DNA of 64,000 nucleotides from Acidovorax sp. GBBC 1281 (GCF_028473645.1 NZ_CP097269.1:1062001-1126000), one strand, 5' to 3'; numbered from the stretch's first letter, positions 32,807 to 42,233 are shown. Numbers and translations: made by a program. The notes: generated by a model from the sequence alone, not told the origin.

Positions 32807-33147
32807 CCTCTTGGGTTTGGTCGCTGTTTGGTCGATTCCACGAACGTGCGAGCCTCCGTTCCTGGCGATTCCTCCCTCGTTGGCAGGAAACGAGGGCTTG
32901 AATCCAAAAGCATTCCTGGCCCGTATCCCGCCAACGCATTCTGGCGACCGGCCCTCTTTCTGGCCTTAATCGGGTCTGAGAATTCCTGAAAAGTCCTGAA
33001 ATCGGCCCCTTCCCCAGGCGCCCCCCGCGCGCCCTGTTCCCCGTCGCGCAAAGGCCCGGGGAAGGCCAGGGTTTCTCCCGGTCGCCCTTGGCCGCCCCTG
33101 GCCGCTCCTGGCCGCTCCTGGCCGCGCGGGCGCCGCGCCCCGTGCAA
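32807..33147. other. intergenic region with 10-bp tandem repeat
   Basis: 341 bp between the stefin-like gene and the TonB receptor, with no convincing gene. It holds four near-perfect tandem copies of a 10-bp unit of the form TCCTGGCCGC (33086-33125), just beyond the end of the receptor gene. The promoter of the stefin-like gene should lie in the left part, but no clear -35/-10 pair was seen. Confidence 0.6.
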
Positions 33148-35337
33148 TCAGAACTTGTACTGGACGCCCACCGTCACCTGCCGGGGGCTGCCCGGCATGA
33201 CCCAGACGCGGTTGTAGGCACTGTGGTAGTAGGTCTTGTCGAACAGGTTGTCCACGTCCAGCGACACGCGCAGCCGCTTGTCCAGGTTCCAGTAGGTGGT
33301 CAGCTTGGCCACGGTGTAGGCAGGCAGGCGCGGTTCGCCCGTGTCGCCACGGCGCTCGCCCACGTGGGTGAAGCCGCCGCCCACGCCCAGCAGGCCGCCG
33401 CCGGCCAGCGCCATCTCGTGCGTGACGAAGGCGCTGGCGCTCTGGCGGGCGAACTGGGTGATGAGCGGGTCGGCGTCCAGGTAGGTGTAGCTCAGCGCCA
33501 CGCGCCAGCCGGGTGCGACCCAGCCGGCCAGTTCGGCCTCCAGGCCCCGGTTGCGGACCTTGCCGGGCACCGGCACCAGGTACACGCCGTCGTCGTCCCA
33601 GGTGGCCGTGTTGCGCTTGCTGATGTCGAACAGCGCCACGCTGCCGCCCAGGCGCGCATCGGCGCTCTGCCACTTCATGCCCAGCTCGCGCGCGGTGCCG
33701 ATCTCGGGCTGGATCTGCTGGCCGGACGCGGTGGTCTGGGCCTGCGCGCGGAACGATCGGCCGGCGCTGGCGTACACCGACACCTCGGGCGTGGCCAGCC
33801 AGGTCAGGCCCAGGCGCGGCGAGGTGGCGCTCGGGTCCTGGGTGGTGACGCGGCCCGTGCTGCGCTCGTCGATCTCGCCGCGGTAGCGGTCGTGGCGCAC
33901 GCCGGCCAGGAGCTTCCACTGGGGCGTGAGGCTGATCTGGTCCTGCACGTAGAAGGCGGTGGTGCGGTCGTCCACCGTGCGGTCGATGGCGCGGGCCGTG
34001 AGCGCGGGCCGCGCGGCGGCGCCGTACACCGGGTTGGCCACACTGATGCCGTAGCCGAAGCGGCCGCCGCCGGCCTGGGTGAGCATGGTCTGGTCCATGT
34101 CGAAGCGCGACACCTCGGCGCCGACCAGCAGCTCGTGCTGGAAGGCACCGGTCGTGAGGCGCCCGTTCAGGTCGAGCTGCACCGTGGTGTCGTCGGACCG
34201 GAAGTCGCGGCGGATGAGCCGGCGGCACAGCCAGCCGCTGGCCTCGACCGAGGTCTGGCAGGGCGCCGGGCCGTATTGGTGGGACTCGCTGGCCAGGCCG
34301 GCCAGCGAGTTGCGCTTGTATTGAAGGCCGGCGCGCAGGCTCCAATCGGCCGACAGCGCCTGCTCCAGGAAGAACTGGTGCGTCTGGTTGTCCACGGTGA
34401 TGTCGCCGTCGCCGGGTTCGCCGTAAAAGCGCGAGGTGGGCACCGCGCCCAATTGGCCGTTGACCGAGACCACGCCCCGGTCGAGCGGCGCGCGCTGGCG
34501 CAGCCACTCGCCGTCGTAGCGCAGCACGGTGTCGAGGCCGAGCTTCCAGGTGATGGCGGGGGCGATCAGCTCGCGGCGGCTGTGCACGAAGTCGCGGAAG
34601 CTGTCCTTGTCCTCCACCGACACGTTGAGGCGGTAGGCCAGCGTGGCGGGCTCGGTGGCGCTGCCGTTCAGCGGGCCGGTGCTGTCCAGCGCCATGCGCC
34701 TGGCATCGTGCGTGCCGTAGTAGGCCTCGATCGAGTGCGCCGCCTTGAACAGGGGCTGCTTGGTCACCACGTTCACCGTGCCGCCGGGTTCGCTGTTGCC
34801 GTACAGCGCGCCCATGGTGCCCTTGAGGAACTCGAAGCGCTCCACGTTGGCGGTGTCGCGCGGCGCGTTGAAGCCGCGGTTGGCCGGCATGCCGTTGCGC
34901 AGCAGGCTCATGCCCATGTCCTCGTGGCCCACGAAGCCGCGCATGGCCACGTTGTCCCAGATGCCGCCGAAGTTGTTCTGCCGAGAAACGCCGGCCACGT
35001 AGTCCAGCACGTCGTCCAGCCGCTGGGCGCCCAGGTCATCGACCAGCTGGCGCGTGACCACGCGCACGGCCTGGGGCACCTCGCGCAGCGGCGTGTCGGT
35101 CTTGGTCGCGCCCTCCGATTCCTGGGCGTGGTATTGGCCGGACTGCTGGCGGCCGACCACCTCGGTGGCGGGCAGCTGCGGCTCGGCGGCCGGTACCTGG
35201 GCGAAGGCGGGCAGGGCGGCGCCCTGCACCAGGGCCGCGATGCTGGCGGCGGCCAGCAGCGAGCGGCGCGGCGCGCCGGGCGCACGGGCGGTGGCGGAAA
35301 AATGGAGGCGTTGGCCGGTGGCCGAAGGGCGGTGCAT
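33148..35337 (-). CDS. TonB-dependent siderophore receptor (no STN domain)
   Basis: Outer-membrane receptor of 729 residues. Signal peptide (about 1-47, ending LPAFAQ), TonB-box-like stretch (LPATEVVGR), plug domain (for example DVLDYVAGVSRQNNFGG and NSEPGGTVNVVTK) and a 22-strand barrel ending in YKF with a terminal Phe. ATG 35337 (MHRPSATG) has GAGAGAG upstream; the frame is open 37 codons further without a signal sequence. The plug is closely similar to that of the next receptor (RQNxFGGxWDN, SLLRNGM, NAPRDTANVERFEFL), so the two are tandem paralogues. The ligand is probably a ferric siderophore of unknown type. Confidence 0.9.
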   Translation of the reverse strand: MHRPSATGQRLHFSATARAPGAPRRSLLAAASIAALVQGAALPAFAQVPAAEPQLPATEVVGRQQSGQYHAQESEGATKTDTPLREVPQAVRVVTRQLVDDLGAQRLDDVLDYVAGVSRQNNFGGIWDNVAMRGFVGHEDMGMSLLRNGMPANRGFNAPRDTANVERFEFLKGTMGALYGNSEPGGTVNVVTKQPLFKAAHSIEAYYGTHDARRMALDSTGPLNGSATEPATLAYRLNVSVEDKDSFRDFVHSRRELIAPAITWKLGLDTVLRYDGEWLRQRAPLDRGVVSVNGQLGAVPTSRFYGEPGDGDITVDNQTHQFFLEQALSADWSLRAGLQYKRNSLAGLASESHQYGPAPCQTSVEASGWLCRRLIRRDFRSDDTTVQLDLNGRLTTGAFQHELLVGAEVSRFDMDQTMLTQAGGGRFGYGISVANPVYGAAARPALTARAIDRTVDDRTTAFYVQDQISLTPQWKLLAGVRHDRYRGEIDERSTGRVTTQDPSATSPRLGLTWLATPEVSVYASAGRSFRAQAQTTASGQQIQPEIGTARELGMKWQSADARLGGSVALFDISKRNTATWDDDGVYLVPVPGKVRNRGLEAELAGWVAPGWRVALSYTYLDADPLITQFARQSASAFVTHEMALAGGGLLGVGGGFTHVGERRGDTGEPRLPAYTVAKLTTYWNLDKRLRVSLDVDNLFDKTYYHSAYNRVWVMPGSPRQVTVGVQYKF

Positions 35338-35471
35338 GGTGCTCTCTCGTTGGTGGTATGCCAGACAAGACACGCGGCGGCGGAAAAAGGGACACGGTCC
35401 GCGCGATTTTTTTCGTGCCCGTCCCGGGGCCCCGACTCCCACTCCCACCCCCGCCTGCGCCTACACCCCGG

Positions 35472-37898
35472 TCAGAACGCGTGCCGTGCCGTGAACGTGA
35501 TGTGGCGCGGTGCGCCCGGCACCACCCACACGCTGTTGTAGGCGCTGGCGTAGTAGCGCTTGTCGAACACGTTGTCCACCTGCAGCGACAGGCGCAGCGC
35601 TGGCCCTGCCTGCCAATGCGCCAGCAGCCGCGCGGTGGTGTAGGCGGGTAGCCGTGGCGAGCCGGCGTCGCCCGTGCGCTCGCCCACGTGGGTGAGCCCG
35701 CCCCCGAGGCCGAGGGTGTGCGCTCCCGCGCCGCCGCCGCCCCCCAGCGCCCATTCGCGCACCAGCAGCACGCTGCCGCTGGCGCGCGGGAACTGCGGCA
35801 GGGCCTGTTGCAGCCACGCGCCGCCGGCCACCACGGTCCAGCCGGCCACGGGGCTACCCGCCAGCTCCAATTCCACGCCCCGGCTGCGCACGCGCGCGGC
35901 GGCCACGCTGTGGTCCGGATGCTGCGGATCGGTGACGAGCACGTTGCGCTTGGTGATGTCGTAGAGCGCCAGCGACGCCGACAGCCGGTCCTCGGCGGGC
36001 TGCCACTTCACGCCCATCTCGCTCGCCAGCCCTTTTTCGGGCGCGAAGGCGCCGCCCTGCACGTCCACGCCCACGTTCGGGCGGAACGAGGCGCCGACGC
36101 TGGCATACACCGCCCAGCCCGGCACGGGCAGCCAGGTCAATCCCGCGCGCGGCGACAGGGCGCCCTGCGACTGGCGCCGCGTGCCGCCGGCCAGCCGGTC
36201 GTCCACGGCCTGCCGGAAGCGGTCGTGGCGCAGGCCCAGCAGCGCCTGCCACCGCGGCGCCAGTTCGATCTGGTCCTGCAGGTACAGGCCCAGGCCGCGC
36301 TGGTGCTCGTCGGTGGACAGGAAATCCTGCGTCGCCGGCCGCTCGTCGCCGTACACGGGCTGGCGCACGTCGATGCCATCGGCCTGCCAGGTGCCGGCCG
36401 GCGACTGCTGCATGACCTGCGAGAGCCGGAAGCGAAACACCTCCATCCCCGCCAGCAGCGTGTGCCGCAGGCCGCCCGCCTCCCACTGCCCCTGCAGATC
36501 GAGCTGGCCCGAGCGGTCGCTGGAGGCGAAGTCGCGCCAGCGCCGCTGGCGCCACAGCCAGCCGCGTGCCTCCAGGTCGGCCAGCGCTTCGCCGTAGCCG
36601 TGGCCGTAGGTGGTGAAGCCCACCATGGTGCCGCGCCGCGCCATCAGGCCCGCATGCAAGCGCCAGCCGGGGGCCAGGGCGTGGTCCAGCAGCCACTGGT
36701 GCGTCTGGTTGACCATGGCCAGGTCGCCGTCGCCGGGATCGCCGTAGAAGCGCGTGACCGGCACGGTGCTCACCTGCGCGCCGAGCGCCACCACGCCCCG
36801 GTCCAGCGGCGCGCGCTGGCGCAGCCATTCGCCGTCGTAGCGCAGCGTGGTGGCCTCGGCGAGGCGCCAGGTGAGTGCCGGCGCCAGCATTTCGCGGCGC
36901 GTGCGCACGTGCTCGCGAAAACTGCCCTTGTCCTCGGCCACGGCGGTGAGGCGGTAGGCGATGCGCGCGGGTTCACCCGACTCCGGCGCGGTGCCTGCCG
37001 AAGCATCCAGCGGGCCGCCCAGCGTGAGCACGGCGCGCCGTGCGTTCCAGCGGCCCAGGCTTGCCTCGAGCGTGCGCAGCGGCTCCCACGGCGCGGGCTG
37101 CGTCACCACATTGAGCGTGCCGCCGGGCTCGGACACGCCGTACAGCGCCGCCACGGGCCCGCGCAGGAACTCGAAGCGCTCCACGTTGGCCGTGTCGCGC
37201 GGCGCGTTGTAGCCCCGGTTGCCGGCCATGCCGTTGCGCAGCAGGCTCATGCCGGTGTCTTCGTGGCCCGCGAAGCCGCGCAGGGCGATGTTGTCCCAGG
37301 TGCCGCCGAAGTCGTTCTGGCGCGACACGCCGGGCACGTAGTCGAGCGCGTCGTCCAGGCGCGTGGCGCCCAGGGCGTCCAAGGTCGGGCGTGGCAGGGT
37401 GGACAGGGCTTGCGGCACCGCGAGCGCGGGCGTGGACGTGCGCGTGGCGGCGCCGGCCCCGCGCCCGTTGCCGCTCCAGAGGGCGGCGTCGGTGCCCCCG
37501 GCCTCGCGCAGGGCGGTCACGCGCACCACGGGCAGCACGGCGGCGTCCGGCCCGGGCAGGGCCGACGCGGGCGCGGTGGCCATTGCGCCTGCGGGCCGCA
37601 GCACGAAGACGCCCGGCGCCTCCTCGGCCGCCGCGAGCCCCGTGCCCGCCAGCAGCCGCGCCAGCGCCTCGGTCGGCGTGAACCGCCCCGCCACGCCGGG
37701 CGCCTGCAGGCCGCGCAGCAGCGCCGCATCGGCCTGCACCGAGGCCCCGGTCTGCGCCGCCAGGGCCGGCAGCCGGTCGGCCAGCGGTCCCGGGGGCAGT
37801 TCGACCGCCCGTGGCGCGGGGGCCGGCGATTGCGCCGCGGCCGCGCCCGCCAGCAGGCACAGCGCCAGGCAGCCCGACCGCGTGCGCAGCCCGGCCAT
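35472..37898 (-). CDS. TonB-dependent siderophore receptor with STN signalling domain
   Basis: FecA/FpvA-type transducer of 808 residues. After a signal peptide comes an N-terminal STN domain (about 30-95, ELPPGPLADRLPALAAQTG), which contacts FecR in the periplasm. Plug and barrel follow, ending in ARHAF with a terminal Phe. ATG 37898 overlaps the fecR stop (ATGA). The frame is open 52 codons upstream but inside fecR. With fecR and fecI it forms a cell-surface signalling operon in which ligand binding releases the sigma factor. It lies 134 bp upstream of its paralogue without the STN domain. Confidence 0.92.
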   Translation of the reverse strand: MAGLRTRSGCLALCLLAGAAAAQSPAPAPRAVELPPGPLADRLPALAAQTGASVQADAALLRGLQAPGVAGRFTPTEALARLLAGTGLAAAEEAPGVFVLRPAGAMATAPASALPGPDAAVLPVVRVTALREAGGTDAALWSGNGRGAGAATRTSTPALAVPQALSTLPRPTLDALGATRLDDALDYVPGVSRQNDFGGTWDNIALRGFAGHEDTGMSLLRNGMAGNRGYNAPRDTANVERFEFLRGPVAALYGVSEPGGTLNVVTQPAPWEPLRTLEASLGRWNARRAVLTLGGPLDASAGTAPESGEPARIAYRLTAVAEDKGSFREHVRTRREMLAPALTWRLAEATTLRYDGEWLRQRAPLDRGVVALGAQVSTVPVTRFYGDPGDGDLAMVNQTHQWLLDHALAPGWRLHAGLMARRGTMVGFTTYGHGYGEALADLEARGWLWRQRRWRDFASSDRSGQLDLQGQWEAGGLRHTLLAGMEVFRFRLSQVMQQSPAGTWQADGIDVRQPVYGDERPATQDFLSTDEHQRGLGLYLQDQIELAPRWQALLGLRHDRFRQAVDDRLAGGTRRQSQGALSPRAGLTWLPVPGWAVYASVGASFRPNVGVDVQGGAFAPEKGLASEMGVKWQPAEDRLSASLALYDITKRNVLVTDPQHPDHSVAAARVRSRGVELELAGSPVAGWTVVAGGAWLQQALPQFPRASGSVLLVREWALGGGGGAGAHTLGLGGGLTHVGERTGDAGSPRLPAYTTARLLAHWQAGPALRLSLQVDNVFDKRYYASAYNSVWVVPGAPRHITFTARHAF

Positions 37899-38893
37899 CA
37901 GTCCTGCACGGCCGCCGGCAGCACCCGCGCCCAGTAGCGCGTGCGCCAGGCCACGCGCACCGGCAGGGTGCGGGGCAGGGCGTCGAGCACGGCGTCGCTG
38001 CGGTCGATCTGGAAGGCGCCGGTGATGCGCAGCGCGGCCACGGCCGGGTCGCACTGCACCACGCCGGCGCGGTAGCGGGAAAGGTCTTCAAGGAACTCCC
38101 CCAGCGGCTGGTTGCGCGCCACCAGCAGGCCCTCGGTCCAGCGCCCGGCGAACGGGTCGGCGGGCGCGATCGGCGCGATCCGGCCGGCGGTGAAGCGCAG
38201 CGCCTGCCCGGCCGGCACGGTCTGCGCCAGCCCCTGCAAGGTGCGCACGGCCACGGCGCCTTCGTGCACCGTGAGCCGGCAGCCGTCCGGCGCGTCGCGC
38301 GCCACGAAGCGCGTGCCCAGCGGGCGCAGTTCGCCCTCGCGCGTGGCGAGCACGAAGGGGCGGTGGCCGGGCGCGCCGGCGTCCGCGCCGGTCTGCACCA
38401 GCACCTCGCCGTGCAGCAGCCGCACGGTGCGCTGCGTGGGCGAATAGGCCACGTCGATGGCCGTGGCGGTGTTGAGCCACAGGCGCGTGCCGTCGGGCAA
38501 CACGAGGTCGCGGCGCTCGCCCCGCGCCGTGTAGTGGTCGGCCGTGAAGGCCTCGCCCCATTGGCGCCAGGCCAGGTGCGCGGCGGGCAGCGCCACGGCC
38601 AGGCCGCCGAGCGCGCGCAGCGCACGGCGGCGCCCGTTGCCGCGCGCCCGGCCCAGCACGGCCTGCGCGAGCGGTGGGCTGACGAGGCCCAGCTGCGCCT
38701 GCATGCGCTGCGCGCGCTGCCAGGCGCGTTCGTGCTCGGGGTGTTCGGTGCGCCAGCGCTCGCAGGCCGCGTGGTCCTGCGCCGTGGCGTCGCCGGCATG
38801 CAGCCGGGCCAGCCATTGCGCCGCCGCGCGCACGGCGGCGCGGTCCGGGGGCAGGGGTGCGGCGGCGGGGTTCAATCCACCGCCAGGATGCAT
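37898..38893 (-). CDS. FecR family anti-sigma/sigma regulator
   Basis: Inner-membrane regulator of 331 residues. The N-terminal cytoplasmic domain has the FecR signature (AAAQWLARLHAGDATAQD and CERWRTEHPEHERAWQRAQ). One membrane helix lies around 92-108, followed by the periplasmic FecR domain (TARGERRDLVLPDGTRLWLNTAT). It relays the state of the STN-domain receptor to the sigma factor. It overlaps fecI by 22 bases and the receptor gene by one to four bases, so all three are translationally coupled. Confidence 0.92.
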   Translation of the reverse strand: MHPGGGLNPAAAPLPPDRAAVRAAAQWLARLHAGDATAQDHAACERWRTEHPEHERAWQRAQRMQAQLGLVSPPLAQAVLGRARGNGRRRALRALGGLAVALPAAHLAWRQWGEAFTADHYTARGERRDLVLPDGTRLWLNTATAIDVAYSPTQRTVRLLHGEVLVQTGADAGAPGHRPFVLATREGELRPLGTRFVARDAPDGCRLTVHEGAVAVRTLQGLAQTVPAGQALRFTAGRIAPIAPADPFAGRWTEGLLVARNQPLGEFLEDLSRYRAGVVQCDPAVAALRITGAFQIDRSDAVLDALPRTLPVRVAWRTRYWARVLPAAVQD

Positions 38894-39438
38894 GCCTCGA
38901 AGGCCTGCGCCATGTAGCGCTTGACGCTGCGCTCGGTCACGCCCAGCGTGGCGGCGATGCGGGCGTAGTCCTGCCCCTCGATCTGCGACAGCAGGAAGGC
39001 GCGCCGCGCGCGCTCGGGCAGGCCGGCCAGGGCCGCATCCAGCCGGTGCAGCGCCTGGCGGGCCATGGCGTGCTGCTCGGCCGAGGGCAACTGCGCCTCG
39101 GGCAGCGTGGCCAGCGCGTCGAGCCAGGCGCGCTCCAGCGACAGCCGGCGAAAGTGGTTGGCCACGAGCCGGCCCGCCACGGTGACCAGGTAGGCCCGGG
39201 GCTCGCGCGGCGTGGCGGCGTGTGCGTCGGCTTCGGTGCCGGCCTCGGCGCCCAGCCGGTGGGCGAGCAGCCGCACGAAGGTGTCCTGCGCCAGGTCCGC
39301 CGCCTGGTCGGGGCAGCCCAGCCGCGCGCGCAGCCAGCCCAGCAGCCAGCGGTGGTGCGCGCCGTACAGGCGGCCGATCTCTTCAGCCGGCCCGGGGGCG
39401 GGCGCGGCGGCGTGGTGGGCGGCGGACACGGGAGCCAC
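38872..39438 (-). CDS. ECF RNA polymerase sigma factor, FecI-like
   Basis: Extracytoplasmic-function sigma factor of 188 residues. Region 2 is marked by AADLAQDTFVRLLAHR. Region 4 has the helix-turn-helix QIEGQDYARIAATLGVTERSVKRYMAQA. It is the first gene of the fecI-fecR-receptor operon, and a Fur-box-like palindrome lies about 40 bp upstream, as expected for iron-starvation sigma factors. The C-terminal ACILAVD end fits the family. Confidence 0.93.
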   Translation of the reverse strand: MAPVSAAHHAAAPAPGPAEEIGRLYGAHHRWLLGWLRARLGCPDQAADLAQDTFVRLLAHRLGAEAGTEADAHAATPREPRAYLVTVAGRLVANHFRRLSLERAWLDALATLPEAQLPSAEQHAMARQALHRLDAALAGLPERARRAFLLSQIEGQDYARIAATLGVTERSVKRYMAQAFEACILAVD

Positions 39439-39477
39439 GGGCGGGAATCCGATGGGTAAACGCCCGGTGGGCGGTCA

Positions 39478-39502
39478 ATGAGAATGTGTCGCATTATCTC
39501 AT
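39478..39502 (-). promoter_or_regulatory. putative Fur box upstream of fecI
   Basis: Imperfect inverted repeat ATGAGAATG-tgtcg-CATTATCTCAT, close to the GATAAT/ATTATC hexamer pattern bound by Fur. It lies 40 bp before the fecI start, so iron-loaded Fur would repress the operon. Confidence 0.65.
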
Positions 39503-39576
39503 CCGTTGGCGGTGGCCCGACCACGGACCCGTTGCCCGGGCCGGGATGCCTTCTGGTGCACCCTTCGGGTTTTGGT

Positions 39577-39637
39577 TTGATATTTAAATGATAGCGGTAT
39601 GCCCTAGTGATGATTGCGCTGCAGGCCATTTTGGTTC
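39577..39637. repeat. dispersed intergenic repeat, copy 2
   Basis: TTTAAATGATAGC, then GGTATGCCCTAGTGATGATT and GCAGGCCATTTTGG. Same order of segments as the copy at 7719. Confidence 0.75.
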
Positions 39638-39789
39638 TCATCTGCTGGCGCGCGCTGCACCGCCTTGGGGCGCGTTTCGCGCGGTCGGAGACAATACCGG
39701 CCTGGTCCCACCCCCTTCGCGCGTGGTCGCCCGCTGTCCCGGGCCGCCGCGCGCATTGCTTTTCGTCTCTCTGGAACACCCGATACGCC

Positions 39790-40590
39790 ATGAAAAAGAT
39801 TGCAGCCGTTTTATTGATGTCCCTGGGCGCCCTGCTGGCCGGTTGCGGCAAGAACGACAGCGCGCAGCCCGCTGCGGCCGCCGCCCCCGCACCGGCCGCA
39901 GCCACCAAGATCGTGGTGGGCCTGGACGACAACTTCCCGCCCATGGGCTTTCGCGACGAGAAGAACGAACTGGTGGGCTTTGACATCGACATGGCGCGCG
40001 AAGCCGCCAAGCGCATGGGCGTGGCGGTGGAGTTCAAGCCGATCGACTGGAGCGCCAAGGAGGCCGAGCTGTCCGGCCAGCGCGTTGATGCGCTGTGGAA
40101 CGGGCTGACCATCACGCCCGAGCGCAAGCAGAACATCGCCTTCACCGCGCCGTACATGGAGAACCACCAGATCGTCGTGGTGTCGGCCCAGTCCCCCATC
40201 AAGGCCAAGGCCGATCTGGCCGGCAAGGTGGTGGGCGCGCAGGAGGGCAGCAGCGCGGTCGATGCGGTCAAGAAGGAAGACGCCGTGTTCAAGTCGTTCA
40301 AGGAGTTCAAGACCTTCGGCGACAACGTGACGGCGCTGATGGACCTGTCCACCGGCCGCCTGGAAGCCGTGGTGGTCGATGAAGTGGTGGGCCGCTACTA
40401 CGTGGCCAAGAAGCCCGGCGCCTATGCCGTGCTGGAAGAGCACTTCGGCACCGAAGACTACGGCGTGGGCGTGCGCAAGGACGACACCGCGCTGCAGGGC
40501 CGCCTGGACAAGGCCCTGGCCGACATGAAGCAGGACGGCACGGCCGGAAAGATCGCCACCCAGTGGTTCGGCAAGAACATCGTCAAATAA
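39790..40590 (+). CDS. amino-acid ABC transporter substrate-binding lipoprotein
   Basis: Family 3 solute-binding protein of 266 residues. The signal peptide ends in lipobox LLAGC (Cys19), and an Ala/Pro-rich tether follows. Ligand-binding motifs are GLDDNFPPMGFRDEKNELVGFDIDM in two parts and RVDALWNGLTITPERK. It should capture a polar amino acid and deliver it to the permease and ATPase downstream. ATG 39790 gives a proper lipoprotein signal; 61 further open codons upstream lie in the repeat and leader region. A hairpin repeat separates it from the permease gene. Confidence 0.92.
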   Translation: MKKIAAVLLMSLGALLAGCGKNDSAQPAAAAAPAPAAATKIVVGLDDNFPPMGFRDEKNELVGFDIDMAREAAKRMGVAVEFKPIDWSAKEAELSGQRVDALWNGLTITPERKQNIAFTAPYMENHQIVVVSAQSPIKAKADLAGKVVGAQEGSSAVDAVKKEDAVFKSFKEFKTFGDNVTALMDLSTGRLEAVVVDEVVGRYYVAKKPGAYAVLEEHFGTEDYGVGVRKDDTALQGRLDKALADMKQDGTAGKIATQWFGKNIVK

Positions 40591-40597
40591 AGAACAA

Positions 40598-40695
40598 CCC
40601 CCTGAGGCGCTGCGCGCCTTCCCCCTTCTCTCGCATCACTGCGTGATGCGGGAAGGGGGACGCAGCCGGCGCGGCGGGGCGGCCCTTGCGCGGCT
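40598..40695. repeat. hairpin-forming intergenic repeat
   Basis: Element of the CCCCCTGAGGCGCTGCGCG type common in Comamonadaceae. The core 40621-40659 folds as a long imperfect hairpin (CCCCCTTC...CGCATCAC / GTGATGCG...GGAAGGGGG). It lies between the binding-protein gene and the permease gene of one transporter. Confidence 0.7.
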
Positions 40696-40781
40696 GCCGC
40701 TGGCTTTGGGCCGCGCCAGTTGCACAGGCTGCAGGCCTTGCCGGCCGCAGTCGTTTAGCCATGGACTCTCGTAGCTCATAG

Positions 40782-41435
40782 ATGGATTACGTTCTCTCCC
40801 TTCTGGGGCCGATGGCGCAGGGCGCCGCGGTCACGCTGAAGCTCTTCGCCATCACGCTGGTGCTGGCCGTGCCGCTCGGGCTCGCACTGGCGCTGGCGCG
40901 GGTGTCGCGGCTGGCACCGCTGTCGGCGCTGGTCAACGGCTACATCTGGCTCATGCGCGGCACGCCGCTCATGCTGCAGATGCTGTTCATCTATTTCGCG
41001 CTGCCGTTCGTGCCGGTCATCGGCGTGCGGCTGCCGGACTTTCCCGCCGCCGTGGTGGCCTTCGCGCTCAATTACGCGGCGTATTTCGCGGAGATCTTCC
41101 GCTCCGGCATCCAGTCGGTGGACCGGGGCCAGTACGAGGCCGCCCGCGTGCTGGGCATGACCTACGGGCAGACCATGCGCCGCATCGTGCTGCCGCAGAT
41201 GGTGCGCCGCATCCTGCCGCCCATGAGCAACGAGACCATCACCCTGGTCAAGGACACCTCCCTCATCTACGTGCTGGCCCTGAACGACCTGCTGCGCGCC
41301 GCGCGCGGCATCGTGCAGCGCGACTTCACGACCACACCGTTCATCGTGGCGGCGGCTTTTTATCTGACCATGACCCTGGTGCTCACCTGGGGCTTCCAGC
41401 GCCTGGAGAAACGCTATGCCAGACACGACGCTTGA
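40782..41435 (+). CDS. amino-acid ABC transporter permease (HisM/GlnP type)
   Basis: Inner-membrane permease of 217 residues with about five helices. The family region RGTPLMLQMLFIYFALPF and the EAA loop (EAARVLGMTYGQTMRRIVLPQ) that contacts the ATPase are present. It overlaps the ATPase gene by 20 bases. A single permease gene suggests a homodimer. Confidence 0.93.
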   Translation: MDYVLSLLGPMAQGAAVTLKLFAITLVLAVPLGLALALARVSRLAPLSALVNGYIWLMRGTPLMLQMLFIYFALPFVPVIGVRLPDFPAAVVAFALNYAAYFAEIFRSGIQSVDRGQYEAARVLGMTYGQTMRRIVLPQMVRRILPPMSNETITLVKDTSLIYVLALNDLLRAARGIVQRDFTTTPFIVAAAFYLTMTLVLTWGFQRLEKRYARHDA

Positions 41436-42207
41436 CGCGGCGGGCGCGGTGCCCATGATCGAAGCGCGCGGCCTGCACAAGGCCTTCGGCGGCACGCCGG
41501 TGCTGCGCGACGTGTCGCTCACCCTCGGGCGCGGCGAGGTGGTGGCGGTGATCGGGCCCTCGGGCTCGGGCAAGAGCACCTTCCTGCGCTGCCTGAACCA
41601 CCTGGAGACCATCGACAGCGGCCACATCGCCATCGAAGGCGAGGCGCTGGCGACCACCGACGCGTCGGGCCGCTGCACCTACGTGCCCGAGGCCCGCGTA
41701 CGCGGCATCTGCCGCAAGATGGGCATGGTGTTCCAGTCGTTCAACCTGTTCCCGCACCTGACCGTGCTGCAGAACCTGATCGAGGCGCCCATGGTGGTGC
41801 GCGGCATGCCGCGCGAGGCCGCGGTGGCCCGCGCCGAGGCGCTGCTGGCCAAGGTGGGCCTTTCCGAAAAGCGCGACCACTTTCCCGGCCGGCTGTCGGG
41901 CGGGCAAAAGCAGCGCGTGGCCATCGCCCGCGCACTGGCCATGGAGCCCGACATCCTGCTGTTCGACGAGCCCACTTCCGCCCTCGACCCCGAGCTGACC
42001 GGCGAGGTGCTGCGCACCATGCGCGAGCTGGCCAGCGACCGCATGACCATGCTGGTCGTCACCCACGAGATGGGCTTTGCGCGCGAGGTGGCCCACCGCG
42101 TGGTGTTCATGGACCGGGGCGAGCTGATCGAATCGGCCCCGGCGGCGGCGTTTTTCGCAAATCCGCAACATGCGCGCACCCAGGCATTTCTTCGCAGCAT
42201 GCTTTGA
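41416..42207 (+). CDS. amino-acid ABC transporter ATP-binding protein (GlnQ/HisP type)
   Basis: ATPase of 263 residues with Walker A GPSGSGKST, Q-loop MVFQSFNLFPH, signature LSGGQKQRVAIARAL, Walker B ILLFDEPTSALDPE and switch His in VVTHEM. It has the polar amino-acid uptake subclass features. It starts inside the last codons of the permease gene, so the subunits are translationally coupled. Confidence 0.95.
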   Translation: MPDTTLDAAGAVPMIEARGLHKAFGGTPVLRDVSLTLGRGEVVAVIGPSGSGKSTFLRCLNHLETIDSGHIAIEGEALATTDASGRCTYVPEARVRGICRKMGMVFQSFNLFPHLTVLQNLIEAPMVVRGMPREAAVARAEALLAKVGLSEKRDHFPGRLSGGQKQRVAIARALAMEPDILLFDEPTSALDPELTGEVLRTMRELASDRMTMLVVTHEMGFAREVAHRVVFMDRGELIESAPAAAFFANPQHARTQAFLRSML

Positions 42208-42233
42208 CCGGCATTCGGTGGCCGGTAAAATCC

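Larger units (their letters stand above)
39439..39789. other. 351-bp intergenic region between fecI and the amino-acid binding protein
   Basis: No gene seen. It contains the Fur-box-like palindrome at 39478-39502 and the dispersed repeat at 39577-39637. The remainder upstream of 39790 should hold the promoter of the transporter operon, but no clear consensus was recognised. Confidence 0.6.

Noticed and set aside
33086..33125. Possible CRISPR or functional satellite in the 10-bp tandem repeat
   Set aside because: Units are too short, contiguous and without spacers; a simple slippage repeat is enough.
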